Assembly: GCA_013407085.1 (NCBI GenBank)
Contig: JACCGJ010005860.1
Span: 1 to 64,000, forward strand
DNA length: 64,000 nt
Origin: Atriophallophorus winterbourni
Taxonomy: Eukaryota; Platyhelminthes; Trematoda; Plagiorchiida; Microphallidae
Direction: 5' to 3'
Shown here: piece by piece, positions 41,136 to 52,500 of the stretch
How positions within the stretch are numbered: the first letter of the stretch is position 1
How the letters are laid out: every line of letters starts with the position of its first letter
Notes under the pieces: model-generated
Told to the model about the DNA's origin: nothing
The model's input: only the letters and a program-made list of their open reading frames with translations
Database searches by the model: none
Position numbers and translations under genes: made by a program

Positions 41136-43554
41136 CTCCCTTCGATTACTTGATGTTTACCTGCCAGTACGATGGTTGCGATTCAGACAGTGATTCATAC
41201 GGGTAGAGCATGCGATGTGATAACTTTTCAGTGATTTGGATCCCGAAGAATCTGAGTCACAAAACTGCAAAAATGCAGCGGAAGAGTTTGACCGTTTGAT
41301 GAACGCCGAGCTTGATACGTTTATTAAAGATATTTCATGTCCCGTCAACATGACCGCCCTTTCGTCCGAACAAAAACAAGGTAGTTCTAAATTTGATTTA
41401 TTTTTAAGAAAACTCTGTGACGCACTACGATGTGCTTTACGATGAGCATGAAGATGATGAAAATGCGGATTGGGTCACTGAAAACTTACCTGGAGGATCA
41501 GATGGGGTTTCCGATGCTGTCCTCAATTGTCCAAACTGCATGACTGTCCTTGCAGTGAATTCTCACAGGTAATGAGTGTTCCCGTTCAGTTTGCTTGCAC
41601 GGGCGTGCAATCGTGTAATACATCGGCACTGCACAGCTAATTTTAGCTCGGCGTTTGCTGCATACAGAAACACCGGGGTCTCAATAGGATTTTATTTATG
41701 GTGTCTGCCTAGACCAGGGAAACCTGACAGTATATTAGAGAACATAAAGTCTATGACTATGCGGCTTGTGATTTTATACAACAGTGTGCTGGCTTTTTAA
41801 AGTTTGCTTCGTAAGCACCCTGTTTATTTATAGTATATGCGTATTTGGTACTAATTAGTTTTCTTTGATGTTGCTAATTACCAAACTAGATAGTTACGCA
41901 GCCTATGCCATCAACCCATGTATTATCACAACTATGTCCGAAATACGGTAACATGCCACAGTTGTATACTGCATTTGTCAGAGATAATATCAAGTTACTT
42001 AGACCTAGGCAGATATTAGGAAGAGAAAAGAGTGAGACTTCCGCGAGTTTTTGCATTTAGCTCAGTACCGGTAGCTGATCAATTAATGACAGTGTATTCC
42101 GATGCGATACATATGCGATGGTTGGGACAAGTTTTAAGAATGCCTCATCACCCTTTACCATACCGCGCCTTATCCGCAGAGCCTGGTAGAAGCTGAGCGG
42201 AACGATCGGGTGACCAGTTCATTACGTGGCGCGTTGGGATGAAAAAAACTCACCGTAGCCCTAGGATCAGTCGGGTGTATTCGTTTACCTCGGTACGGTC
42301 CAAAAAATCCACCTAATAGTTGGTTGGATACCTTATGAGATATGGCTGCAAACCGAAGTATGTATGTATGAAAGCACAAGCCTGATTCAGCAAAGTGACG
42401 TACAGTCAGAGACTGCACGTGGGCTAAGATACTGTCAAGTTGCCCAGGCTTAGACAGATATGAGGGGGGAAATAGAAAGTAGAAATGGTAGTGAGACTCC
42501 AGCCTGCTTCAGCATGCAGCTCACCACCGATGGCCAGTCAATTTAGCACGGTGTTAGCCGCACAGCACATAAGTACTGTACGATTGAACATCCGTGCAAA
42601 CCGAAGTCAGTGGCGCTAGCGTATTTTGTTGTGTCCAAATGTTTTATCCGGTATATTATTATTATATTATATTTGATGAAAACAAAAGAACAAAAAATCG
42701 CATGCACTGAAACTACAAAAACAGGCTGCTTTTTGCGCAGTTGCGTTTGTATATTCCGTATTACTGTTTTTCATGCGCTTGCTCATCTCCCTTTCCTGCT
42801 TCATATTGCTTGGCACTTTGTCTAGCTCCAGACTTGCGCTCCAGGATGATGATGATAATTATGTATGCATGAAATCACAAACCTAATCCAGGCAATATGT
42901 CACACAGTCATGAACCACACCTGGGCTTAGATACGGTTAGTTTGCACAGGTCTAAACAGATATAAGAAGCAAACATGAGAATGAGACTGGCGTGCCCAAC
43001 CCTAATAGGCTACCATGCCTGGATGCAAAACAGGTAGCGAAAGCAGTCATAACTGCAGCTGGTTTTTCATTGCCTGATGAGTGGCACTCCTATTTAACCC
43101 GTCCAGATCCTAACTGACGAGCAACGAAAAAGCATACCCTCTCTCTCTTCATGTACGATATGCTAAAATCTCTGAATGACCGTGTTTTAACGTGATTCCT
43201 TCTAGTTTATTCGTTTCACACAAATCATCTGTTCACATTTGCTGAATCGCTTCTTAAGTATTTTTGTCCCTGATTTATTTATGTTGTTTCAGACACTCCA
43301 AATTCCGCACTCGCTACACTTCATCCTTTCCGATCAACTGTAAGTTTGAAGCGGATCCCGGCCAGTCCTATGACATCTCTTCCGAAGTTCCAGAGAAACA
43401 GTCACGGAAGACTCATTCCACCGGCACAATTTCGTCTCCGAACTGCGCCAATCGACTATCTGTCTACTGCCAGATTTGTGGAACGGAAGTCGGAGCGAAG
43501 GATTCAACGTCAGACATCATCACCTTCACATCGGTTCTTGCAAGTCACGTGTGA
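41136..43554 (+). CDS. EAPP: E2F-associated phosphoprotein (EAPP) orthologue, four recognised exons
   Basis: Exons 41136-41202, 41232-41380, 41409-41568 and 43293-43554 (TGA at 43552). All junctions are GT-AG and phases agree. The product reads PFDYLM...CDSDSDSYGDLDPEESE, then FDRLMNAELDTFI, VLYDEHEDDENADWV and SDAVLNCPNCMTVL, then RHSKFRTRYTSSF, and ends YCQICGTEVGAKD...VLASHV, matching the animal EAPP order including SDAVLNCPxCMT and the VLASHx terminus. EAPP is a nuclear protein that modulates E2F-dependent transcription. The first CxxC is kept but the following two Cys of vertebrate EAPP are replaced (LAVNS here). Introns 1 and 2 are only 29 and 28 nt. The start codon was not located; an upstream exon ending near 41057 is possible. 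Confidence 0.85.
41203..41231 (+). other. EAPP: 29-nt intron of EAPP
   Basis: GTAGAGCATG...ACTTTTCAG. The flanking exons join in phase 2 to give DSYGDLDPEES. Reading through the intron would meet TAG. Confidence 0.75.
41381..41408 (+). other. EAPP: 28-nt intron of EAPP
   Basis: GTAGTTCTAA...TTTTTAAG. Removing it keeps the frame into SVTHYDVLYDEHEDDE; retention puts the downstream conserved block out of frame. Confidence 0.75.
41583..41790 (+). mobile_element. SINE-like repeat in EAPP intron 3
   Basis: The head (GGGCGTGCAATCGTG, CACTGCACAGC, GGGGTCTCAATAGG) and core (CTAGACCAGGGAAACCTGACAG) match the longer copies at 45085 and, inverted, 42600. Diverged. Confidence 0.65.
42055..42354 (+). 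mobile_element. RTE-type LINE 3'-end remnant in EAPP intron 3
   Basis: Encodes HMRWLGQVLRMPHHPLPYRA (42111-42170), the same C-terminal block as RTE R1 (MLRWLGHVLRMPDHRLPKRI), followed by broken sequence. No RT core. Confidence 0.7.
42355..42600 (-). mobile_element. SINE-like repeat, long copy, inverted, in EAPP intron 3
   Basis: Tail ATGTATGTATGAAAGCAC at the left, core 42390-42460, then the upstream part (GCTTCAGCATGCAGCTCACC) that also occurs at 25410-25450. It extends to about 42600, which makes it one of the longest copies. Confidence 0.75.
42862..43035 (-). mobile_element. SINE-like repeat, diverged inverted copy
   Basis: TATGCATGAAATCACAAACC...CCAGGCAATATGTCACACAG...CACAGGTCTAAACAG, the inverted core with many changes. 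Confidence 0.6.
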
Positions 43555-43593
43555 ATCACATCTTCAGCGCTTTTTTGTAATCTTGTGATTGTA

Positions 43594-43599
43594 AATAAA
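43594..43599 (+). terminator. EAPP: Poly(A) signal AATAAA of EAPP
   Basis: AATAAA about 40 nt after the stop codon. Confidence 0.6.
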
Positions 43600-44061
43600 A
43601 CATTCAGTGACTGCTATTTTCCTAATAATTTCACGCGGGTGGCTCTATAGGTCTGGATATTTACAGCCCACGCCCTTCGATCTATGGCAATATCGTCGTT
43701 GCTCATGGTTTTCTTGTCACGTTCTCACCTTCGAATGCCTTGGACAGTTATGTGCTCCCAGACATTCACGCCCTGTTTCACAGCTGAAACCCAAGTCTTC
43801 ACTTGACCGCCTTGAAATTGTCATAAATGCTGTGAGGGTTCAAGGTGAAAGACGACTTTAATGAGAGCTGAGTCATTCTTGCGGATTCCAGTCTTCACCG
43901 TTGGATGGAAACACTGGTATTCCAACAACATCGTTCCATTCCAACATTGTTGGATTGTCGGTCATTGGTAAATCCACAACTAGGTTTGAACGACGGCTCG
44001 TTGACCTGTAATTTGTACGTGTTACTACTATGCCGTCGCAAATCATAATGAATGGTGGGAT
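43600..44061. other. Intergenic, no gene recognised
   Basis: Sequence downstream of the EAPP poly(A) signal. Nothing further identified. Confidence 0.35.
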
Positions 44062-44425
44062 ACAAACAAAGTTATATTTGTATGCCACTGTTATATAGGG
44101 TTCTTACAAAGAACCACGATGTTCAAATACAGAATCACAAAGTGATTCCTGGCCAAGCGCTCGAGGCGCATATAAATATAACTTTGTTTACCGCTTTTCC
44201 ACTGTTTCAAGGCTTGAACCTGATCTTACTGTCTCCACTGACGATGGCAAACAGCCTGAAACCGGTAGTGGTGTGTAAGGGATGGGGATGTGAGCACCAC
44301 AATACTTTGGTCTTTTATATGCGCCTCGAGCGCTTGGCCAGGAATCATTGTGATTCTGTATTTGAACATCGTGGTTCTTTGTAGGAACCCTATATAACAG
44401 TGGCATACAAATATAACTTTGTTTA
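44062..44425. repeat. ~105-bp inverted repeat (foldback) with ~145-bp spacer
   Basis: The left arm 44069-44170 (AACAAAGTTATATTTGTATG ... GCGCTCGAGGCGCATATA) is nearly the reverse complement of 44316-44424. The arms could pair as a long hairpin. No transposase ORF inside. Confidence 0.8.
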
Positions 44426-44542
44426 CCGCTTTTCCATGTTTCAAGGCTCACTGAACCTGATCTTACTGTCTCCACCTGACGATGGCAAACAGCCTGAAAC
44501 CGGTAGTGGTGTGTAAGGGATGGGGATGTGAGCATCACAATA
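44173..44542 (+). repeat. Direct repeat of the foldback spacer
   Basis: 44173-44304 (AACTTTGTTTACCGCTTTTC to GTGAGCACCACAATAC) recurs at 44414-44542 with a few indels, so the hairpin spacer is duplicated beyond the right arm. Confidence 0.8.
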
Positions 44543-44545
44543 CAA

Positions 44546-45084
44546 TGGTGGGATAATTATGTAAGGTCATTCGAGGTCAAGTTCCGCTCCGGTCCTATCG
44601 TTTGCAACGTTGTCGGGTCACACCCCGGATCCAAAGTTAATCACATTTTCCCTCGTTTCTTGTCGGCCCTCCAAAGAACGTTGTTTTTTATCATTTTTTC
44701 ACTCGCCACCTAGATTGATGAGTGAATTTTGTTAGCATGACCGATAAGATTGTAGAACAGTCCTCACTCGTCGTGTGGTTGCGAATTGAAGAGGAACCAC
44801 GATATCTTAGTTGGTGTATAGACTTGGCAACTCGCCGGTTTCCTGCGTTAATCATTCACAATTCAACTATACCCATACAAACGAAGATATTAGACTATCG
44901 ATCGCTCTAACATCGATAGCAGTAGCACTAATTTGTCTGATATCTTGGTTGAAAATCACTTTTCACGCAGGTGCGTTCCCTACTTGAGTAATAGAAGACG
45001 CTTTCATCTTTATTCCGTTATGATGTGCCAAAATTGAAAGTGATCAGGTTCTAAGTTAGGAAGTGTGCTAGACTATACTCACCA
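44546..45084. other. Intergenic, no gene recognised
   Basis: A short open frame at 44722-44910 has no family I recognise and no visible splice context. Confidence 0.3.
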
Positions 45085-45325
45085 ATATTACAAAGCACGG
45101 ATGTGCAATCATGCAGCACTTCTGTGCTGTGCAGCGATCACTGCCAAATTGATTTGCCACCGGTATTGCGGTACATGCGAATACAAACTGGAGTCTCATT
45201 GTCTTTGCAATTTCCCTTTCCCATATCTGTCTAAGCCTGGGCAACGTGATAGTATCTTAGCCCACGTGCAGTCTTTGATTGTACGCACCTTGCTTAGATC
45301 AGGCTTATGGTTTCATACATGCATA
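45085..45325 (+). mobile_element. SINE-like repeat, long copy
   Basis: The head (AAAGCACGGATGTGCAATC) and the middle (AAACTGGAGTCTCATTGTCT) match the inverted long copy at 42600-42480. Core CTAAGCCTGGGCAACG, end GGCTTATGGTTTCATACATG. Confidence 0.75.
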
Positions 45326-45679
45326 CAAAGCACGGGATTTGTACCATATCCTGCCCGTTAGTCATTCCTTACGTCCATCCCATAGCGCAAAGCGGTATAC
45401 GAAGTATGTCTTCATCCATTGTTGTCGCAATAGTAAAATACGCGAACTGTTGTGGTGCAGCCCCTTAGTGAATGTAAATTCTTGAACAAAGTCCGCAAAG
45501 AGAGACTGGTTTCAGCTGGAAACCGCATACGACCTCGCTTCAATCCTATTACCTATTCTTGCTAGGTAAGTCATCTAATCAGCTGAAGCTACGCATGGAA
45601 TCGATAATACCGAATTTATAACCTTTTCGTAATATCTTATATATTGCGAATCACCAAAATTAACAGTCAATGTTGATTG
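45326..45679. other. No recognisable gene or element
   Basis: Nothing identified. Confidence 0.3.
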
Positions 45680-46128
45680 AAAATATGCAGCTAGTTCACC
45701 CTATTGCGACAGCGCCGCCTCCACTGGCTTTGCCATGTCTACAGAATGGAAAATGGTCGTATTCCGAAAGATCTACTCTACGGTGAGTTGCAATTAGGAA
45801 GTCGACCAGACCGCACTTGCGGTACACAGATGTTTGCAAAAGAGATATGAAAGCTCTTGACATTGACCCCGCAAGCTGGGAAGAACTTACTCTTGACCGC
45901 TCACGTTGGAGGCATTCTGTAAACTGTCATCTACAAGCCGGGGAGGAGCAGATACAGCTCTTGGCTGCTGAACGCAGATCACGCCGCCGGTGTGCAACTG
46001 ATGCAATACAACAGAGTTGTGACTATCGTTGCAAGCGCTGCGGGAGAGATTGTTCCTCCCGAATCGGACTGCTTAGTCATTCGAAAAGCTGCAAATCATC
46101 AACATCAAAGACAGCAATACACCGGTAG
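45680..46128 (+). mobile_element. LINE 3' end with a C-terminal C2HC finger
   Basis: The first part, LRQRRLHWLCHVYRMENGRIPKDLLYGEL (45697-45790), is followed in another frame by YTDVCKRDMKALDIDPASWE, RSRWRHSV and CKRCGRDCSSRIGLLSHSKSC (46029-46095), a CxxC...HxxxC finger typical of the terminal domain in some animal LINE polyproteins. Only the last ~140 codons remain. Confidence 0.75.
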
Positions 46129-46412
46129 CACGTACCGAATACCTAACTGCCATACATGCCAAAACATGAAATTCATGCGATTGTGATGTACATCCATGGT
46201 GGACATCGACCGACGGAGGCCAACAACAACAACCTTTTCGAGATTTACCTGTTCACATTTTTTGCGTCTAATGGTTCTTTTCAGTGTTTCTATTCAATGC
46301 TGACGATCCCGAACGTAAATGATCTTCTAGTTCACCGGTACTAGGTTCCATCAGCAAAAAACCCGATTTTGTTTAAATTAACAAGACGCTCACCGTGCGA
46401 TGAAATCAAGCA

Positions 46413-46418
46413 TTTATT
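46413..46418 (-). terminator. AASS: Poly(A) signal AATAAA of AASS
   Basis: Minus-strand AATAAA, about 43 nt beyond the TGA at 46461-46463. Confidence 0.6.
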
Positions 46419-46460
46419 CGAAATATGGAAAGCGATTGCGTGTTTTCTCTATCAGTAAAA

Positions 46461-46585
46461 TCAATCAAGATTTAAAATGTGTGACGTTTCGCTCGCCGCT
46501 ATCCCATGTTCCTTCAACCGATGCAACAGTGGTGTGTAAATATGCGACTTTAGTGGCAGCACGATTCCTTTGTCTTGTATTTCAC
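46461..46585 (-). CDS. AASS: AASS terminal exon
   Basis: After a 74-nt intron (acceptor TTGTTCTATAG): GEIQDKGIVLPLKSHIYTPL, LHRLKEHGIAASE...LNLD and TGA. Corresponds to GEI...G..GP...EIY.P.L.R....GI of AASS. Confidence 0.9.
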
Positions 46586-49500
46586 CTATAGAACAATGAA
46601 CGGAGTTGTTGCAAAAGAAATTTTCAGAACTAGCGTGCAAGTCGGGGAATTTCACTTACCGTCGACTATCATTTTTGCTGCGATTGCTGTCGGTAGCCCG
46701 ACCGTTTTGCACATAGCCAGACCAGCCTTTCCTCGGCCACTCTCACCGTAAACGATCAAATTAACTTTCCGGAATTCACGCTTCTTTTCCTTGGGCCAAT
46801 CGATTATTAATTCGTGTGCCATGATTATCATGTCACGTTCTGATGGACCTGATGAGCAGAAATGTACACTTTCATGGACGGTAACTCCAGTGTAAACCTT
46901 GAATACAATTCCTTGCAATTAAACTGAATTCACTAAACAAGGAGCGCTTGTATGCGGGGTGTGAGTGACGGAAAAGCACGCAAATGAATATTTTGAATTC
47001 ACTAATCTTCTTCACCACGTATTCAGTATCAGATAAACTGGTTCATCCTTGCAAGTATGCATGAGTGGGCATACTAATAAGATCATCGTGAGGCGACCTT
47101 GGTGACTCTTTCTTATCCAACTATTAGGGGTCAGAACTTGACGAGATGCAAGTAGATGAAGATGTTAATGACCTGGTGCGTGCTACGTCGCGATATCAAT
47201 ACCTCAGTTATAAAGCTCAATGTCGTGATCGTTAGCTTGCTATTAAGCATGATACTGTTTAAGCGAGTGTATGTTGCTTCAGTCGTGAATGCGGGTTTCG
47301 ATCGAAATATAGTCACCACATTCTAGTATGCTAGTATCTGAAAGTCCAAGGAGCCGTTTTCGTCTATCTAGGCGATTGTGATTTGTGCAGTGCTGTCTGA
47401 AACGATGATTAATTAGTTAACGTACATCGTTTGCAAGTTTGAACAAAACATTTCCAACTACGCCCAAACACGCTGTGAGTTTGAGATTTTAGTCTTGTAT
47501 TAGCGTTTCTGAATCACTCTCAAGCATTTTAGCCCGCTTTAATTTGCAACTTGATATATTTCAGTTCAGTTTTAATGGTCTAAAAAGCATATAACTTTAC
47601 AAAAAACCATAGAATAATATGGGTACTAAGAATAATATAACTAGCAAAAACGGGATTTGGTTGCTTACTGAACAGCTCAAGAATCAGTTAAAAATCCAAA
47701 GGACAAATTGTTTTCGATTGGTGGGATGACAAGTGTAGAGGCATGGGGTCAAGATATATAGTTTTCGATGGCATCAAGACTTCTTTCGAAAATCTGCGGA
47801 TTTGGCGAGTTTACAATATAATCGGGTAGATTGTTCCACGTAAAACAGACTCGCACGGAAAAAATGTCTACAGTTGAGTCGCGAGTGAGGGACAGTTAGA
47901 ATAAACGTGAGAGCTCTTGTCTCATGCGAGCACCGTAGATTAATTAAGCATTGTAGAGGGTGATTTGCGATATTCAAGAAGTTATAAACCAAAATCAAAT
48001 ACCCCGGGGATGACGACGTGGATAGTCGAATAAATTTAGGCTTTTGATTAGCTCATTGTATTGTTTCCGATTGAGTCCGGCGACAAGTTTGGTAGCTCGA
48101 TGGTATATTCTTTGCAAAGTCGAAACATCTTTTTAAACCATGTCCAAACTTTTCACACGCTCGCCACCCCGTGCCAGTCGGAAACATGAACTTACAGTGC
48201 TTATTCCCACTTCAAGACTGAACTGTCGAAGATATTCGTATGCCGTACGTGTAAGTTTCACATGGAACACCCTCCCCTCCACTGTTACACACTCAGCCAA
48301 CCTGGATATTTTTTAAAGCTAATTTGGATAAATACTTGAGAGAAAACCCTAATTTTGATACGATTTACACTACATGAGTTTCCCTGTTCTTCTTTTTTAT
48401 TGTATATACCTCATAACTACATCCTATGGTTATTGTTAAGCTAAATGCTTTTTAGACCATTACAACTTTGAGTCACTTTGAATCACTTTGACCATGCTTG
48501 AACTACATATTCGATCGTGGGTCTGATGTACGTATTTATAATGCAGGGAATTGTCTGTTTTGAGAACCTATCAAAAATTCTTCTCAGGAGTGACAATTTC
48601 TGTGATGTTTTGCGATAGACGGAGTTGCAGTGGCACGAAATTCTTAGAGTTTTGCTTATTATGACATCGAAATCCTTTTGTACCATGATCCACGAGAGGC
48701 TGTATGTACCAAGAAAATACTGGAACTCAACATCTTTTCCAAGGTTTAACATGTGACACTTTTGGAAATGGAAAAATAGGCGATGCTTTAGGGATCAAAC
48801 ATGTAGTTTGTGCAGATCCTTCTCGAGGAGCTCGCAGTCTTCCGGATTATTTCATTGATATTTTCGTTGTTATATTAATTCGCTGCACAAAAACCCTCAC
48901 ATTTGAAAATAAGCAAACATAATTAGATCACAGTTTATTCGTGTCGATCAAACTAATATTTGTTGTAAGCTATGACCCTGTAAATTTTTTCAAAGGATTG
49001 TCTTACATCTTGTCATCTTTTTCACCAATTTTTTGTACGAGATCTTCCGCTGTTTCTAATTTCTAGTGTCATATCGTTAATACACAGTTTGAAATGTTTG
49101 AACAAGGAACAGTCAATGCGGCAAATATTAGGTGAATATGGAAAATTTGGCGAAATGTCATCGTGGAGCCATCACTACCACTGTGTTACCGATGCGTAGT
49201 CGTGCTTTTCGTGAAGTAAGTTTGTCTCAGTTCTGTTCAATAACCTTCTTTGATTTTTCACGCATGTGAACCTTTCAAGATGATAATATAATAATACATT
49301 TTGGCATGGCCTTGTTGCAAATAATGAAGCGCGAATGATCCCCTCTCAGCCCATCAACCATTGGCCGGTATTTGACTTGTGTGTAATGATGGCTCCAGCG
49401 ACGGCTTATCAGTCAACCTCTGAAACTCTACGATTCCCCGTTCGTTTGCTAGCGGATAGATACCCTTTATTTTTTTATAAATCCTTTCCATTCCAAAATG

Positions 49501-52500
49501 ATTGACATTCTACTCATGAACACAGCGTAATTCGCTTTTCTCTTGATTGTCCAAGATGGCTTTAAAAAATTTGTCCATCGTTTTGACTTCAACTTTATAT
49601 CAAATATCGAGAAACAATGGAACGACAAGCATAGAGTTTCAATGAAATATTTCGAACCGTAGTTTTCAGCTTTTGTTCAGCCGAAGGCTTCAGCTCCTTC
49701 TCTCATACTGATGAGTTCGGTCATTCCTTGGTCCATTCTTAACGTTCTTATGTCCTGAGGTAAATACTTAAAATCCCGCGGATGCATGCATGCGGATTCT
49801 GACCCTACTGTCTCTAACTGATGAGTATAGAGAACACGAAACCGATGGTGGGCTGTGTGTGGCGGATGATGGAAATGCTTGCAAATGATCGTCTTTGGAC
49901 AGTTCTCACATCGACGAAATTACTACTGGCCAGGTCCACATTACGAGACATCACAACTTTATTTGACTTTATGCTTCCACTGTGTGCTTCTTCGAGTTTT
50001 TGAACAACAAACATACCTATGACGATTATCTCGTTACAATAGAATATCACTCAAAATAAAACAGTATACCGAGTTTTAACTGGTCTGCGTTAGAAATGCT
50101 TCCGTGTTATCTCCCCACTTATTTAACATCTTGGCACAGTACGGTTTATTATCGAGACGTTTTCACAAAATGTGTGAGACCTCGCTGTGACGCACCAACT
50201 TGAATTCTGCTTCATTTTACATGACTGAACGAATGGTGTTTCGTCGTCGGACACCAAGTAACATTTGCCGTTCTTACTTACCATAAGATAGGTATTTTGC
50301 CAATTGGATGGACGTGCTGGTCGGAGGAGTATTCGCCGGAACCACTTGGTCATCAGAAAGTAAGCCCAATCTGCAAATGAGGATTTTTATGTATGAAAAA
50401 ACGAAGAGATATTAATATTGGTATTGACACTACCAGCGGATTCTATTTACATTGAAACAATGTGTAGAAATCATCCGCGGGACGTCATCAAACCTAGACA
50501 AATAACAAATGCCTAACCGGCGTAGTAACGTGTCAAAAATAACTTAACATAGGGGCTGACAAATCTACGTCATCTGCGGCAATGACCTACTCAGATGTGC
50601 TACTTGCATCTACAACGAAACACGAATTCACTTAGATTTTTTTAGAGAAATAGAACATGATCAACAAGATAGCCTTTTTGCAGATTTCACTGGCATCTAA
50701 CGTCTCTACGTATCCCGATATCGCCGATTTTTATCAGGCAGTATCCTCACTCCAACAACAGTCAGTTTGGTTATGGAAGCTTTCTATTGTTTGAGACATG
50801 TCAGGTTTTAGCTATTCATACATGTACGGCATCCTGCGCTGAAAATGCTACAGAACACCATGGCTGGCTTTGCGTCCAAATCTCATATCCCAACGAACAA
50901 AGTATTAATTTGACGTTGATGGTGCGCATCCGTTGCTACCAGATAACTTAGGCGATCGTTCGCGAAGGGTGATCATTTAAAATCCTGAAAAAATTATTTG
51001 TTCATTTTCCATTATCTTTTTAATATTAAAAGTTGAGTTTGTAGGACAAACCTCTTCGGCCACAGCCTACTAACAAGCGGTTCCCAAACGGTTCCTTTAT
51101 GCTCAAGACTACTCATCAGTAACATATGGCGAAATATACAAAAGTCAACCATATTGTTGGTTTATAGAATTTTCTTGTTTCTCGACCTGTTGCTCGATGC
51201 GAACCGAACACCCAGCGTACATTTTGCCATTATACACATTGAGGCGTCATTTTCATTTCCATATTTATCAGCTTTCTCTTGCGCACTGTTTCATCTGACC
51301 ATGGATTTTTAGGAGATGCATCTAGGATAACTATCCTAGCTAGCTAGCTATTCTAGCTAGCAGCAATCAGTGAACGTTTAACACTTAAAAGTTCCAATGA
51401 AAGTATATCATATGCACGTGTGTGTGTTTCAAGTAGTTAACCAAATAAGCAGTGACAAGCTGGCACATCGCAAATATTCTTGCGTTTCAAAATCATTGCA
51501 GATCCCTAACGCAGACATGATTGTCAGTTTGATAAAGTACTGTGAGGAATTCGAAATGCATTTGATAAAGATTCATTCGACAAAGTCTGCTAACTTGTTG
51601 AGAAGCATGGTTAAAAATGGTAGTCATTTTTTTAAAATGTTACACTATTCTGGCTATACGTTCGGGCCTTTAAAGTGTCCGCGTAACCAGAATTACCGGA
51701 CAGCTTTTCGCTTGAGAGGACTGCCGCTCTTAGACGTCATGACACGTGTGGTTTTGAAGTAGTTGGATATTATGCATACACGATTGCCCTATTGAACGCT
51801 TAAGGGCCTAGTAATTGGCTTAAATGGTCTAAATTTAGCTAGCAAGTTGTTCTGCGTAGTGGGTCATCGAGAAATAAACATAAAACTCCCTGCGACAAAC
51901 ATTAGTAGTATGTTTTATTGCCATCGAGTTTCTTTAACACAGCCTTTTCTAACCTTTTCCCTTGCAAGTTTTCATCGACAGATAACTTTCTACAAATCAA
52001 TTGTCGCTTCATTTACATGAAAAACGAAACAAAACAAGTTTGATCGGATGGAAAGAAAACATAGAAAACTCAAACAAAATGATGTGCATGAATTCCGGCA
52101 GATTATAAAGGTCCAATTAGAGTAAATTGAATATGGATGAAATATTAACTACGGAAACTGCCAGGAACCTCACCGTCATTTCAAACAAATTTCAACTAGA
52201 TCGTGAATGTTATTTATTGACAAAAGGACTGTATTATATTTAGAATTATATCTGTACGTTTTATTCTTATATTCTAGACAAGATCGTTAAATATCTGAAA
52301 CAAATTTTGTTTGTAAATTCTTTGTTGTATTCAATACACACAAGTACATCAAGTAAACGTTTATAAGTATTTAAAATTATGAATACCGAAAATCATCCCC
52401 TCAATCAGTTACTAAATGCCAACGACCTTACTCGAACACGAAAAGATCCTTGGATATTCGTCGTAGTAGTTTTTCGATTAGAAGTGTGGTGTAGCCTTAC

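Noticed and set aside
46855..46918. Continuation of the AASS penultimate exon upstream to an ATG at 46918
   Set aside because: Homology starts at GPSERD and the CATCAG acceptor fits the phase of the upstream exon; the upstream frame is intron.
51335..51362. CTAGCTAGCTAGCTATTCTAGCTAGC palindrome-like run as a regulatory site
   Set aside because: Simple-repeat character and no context to support a function.
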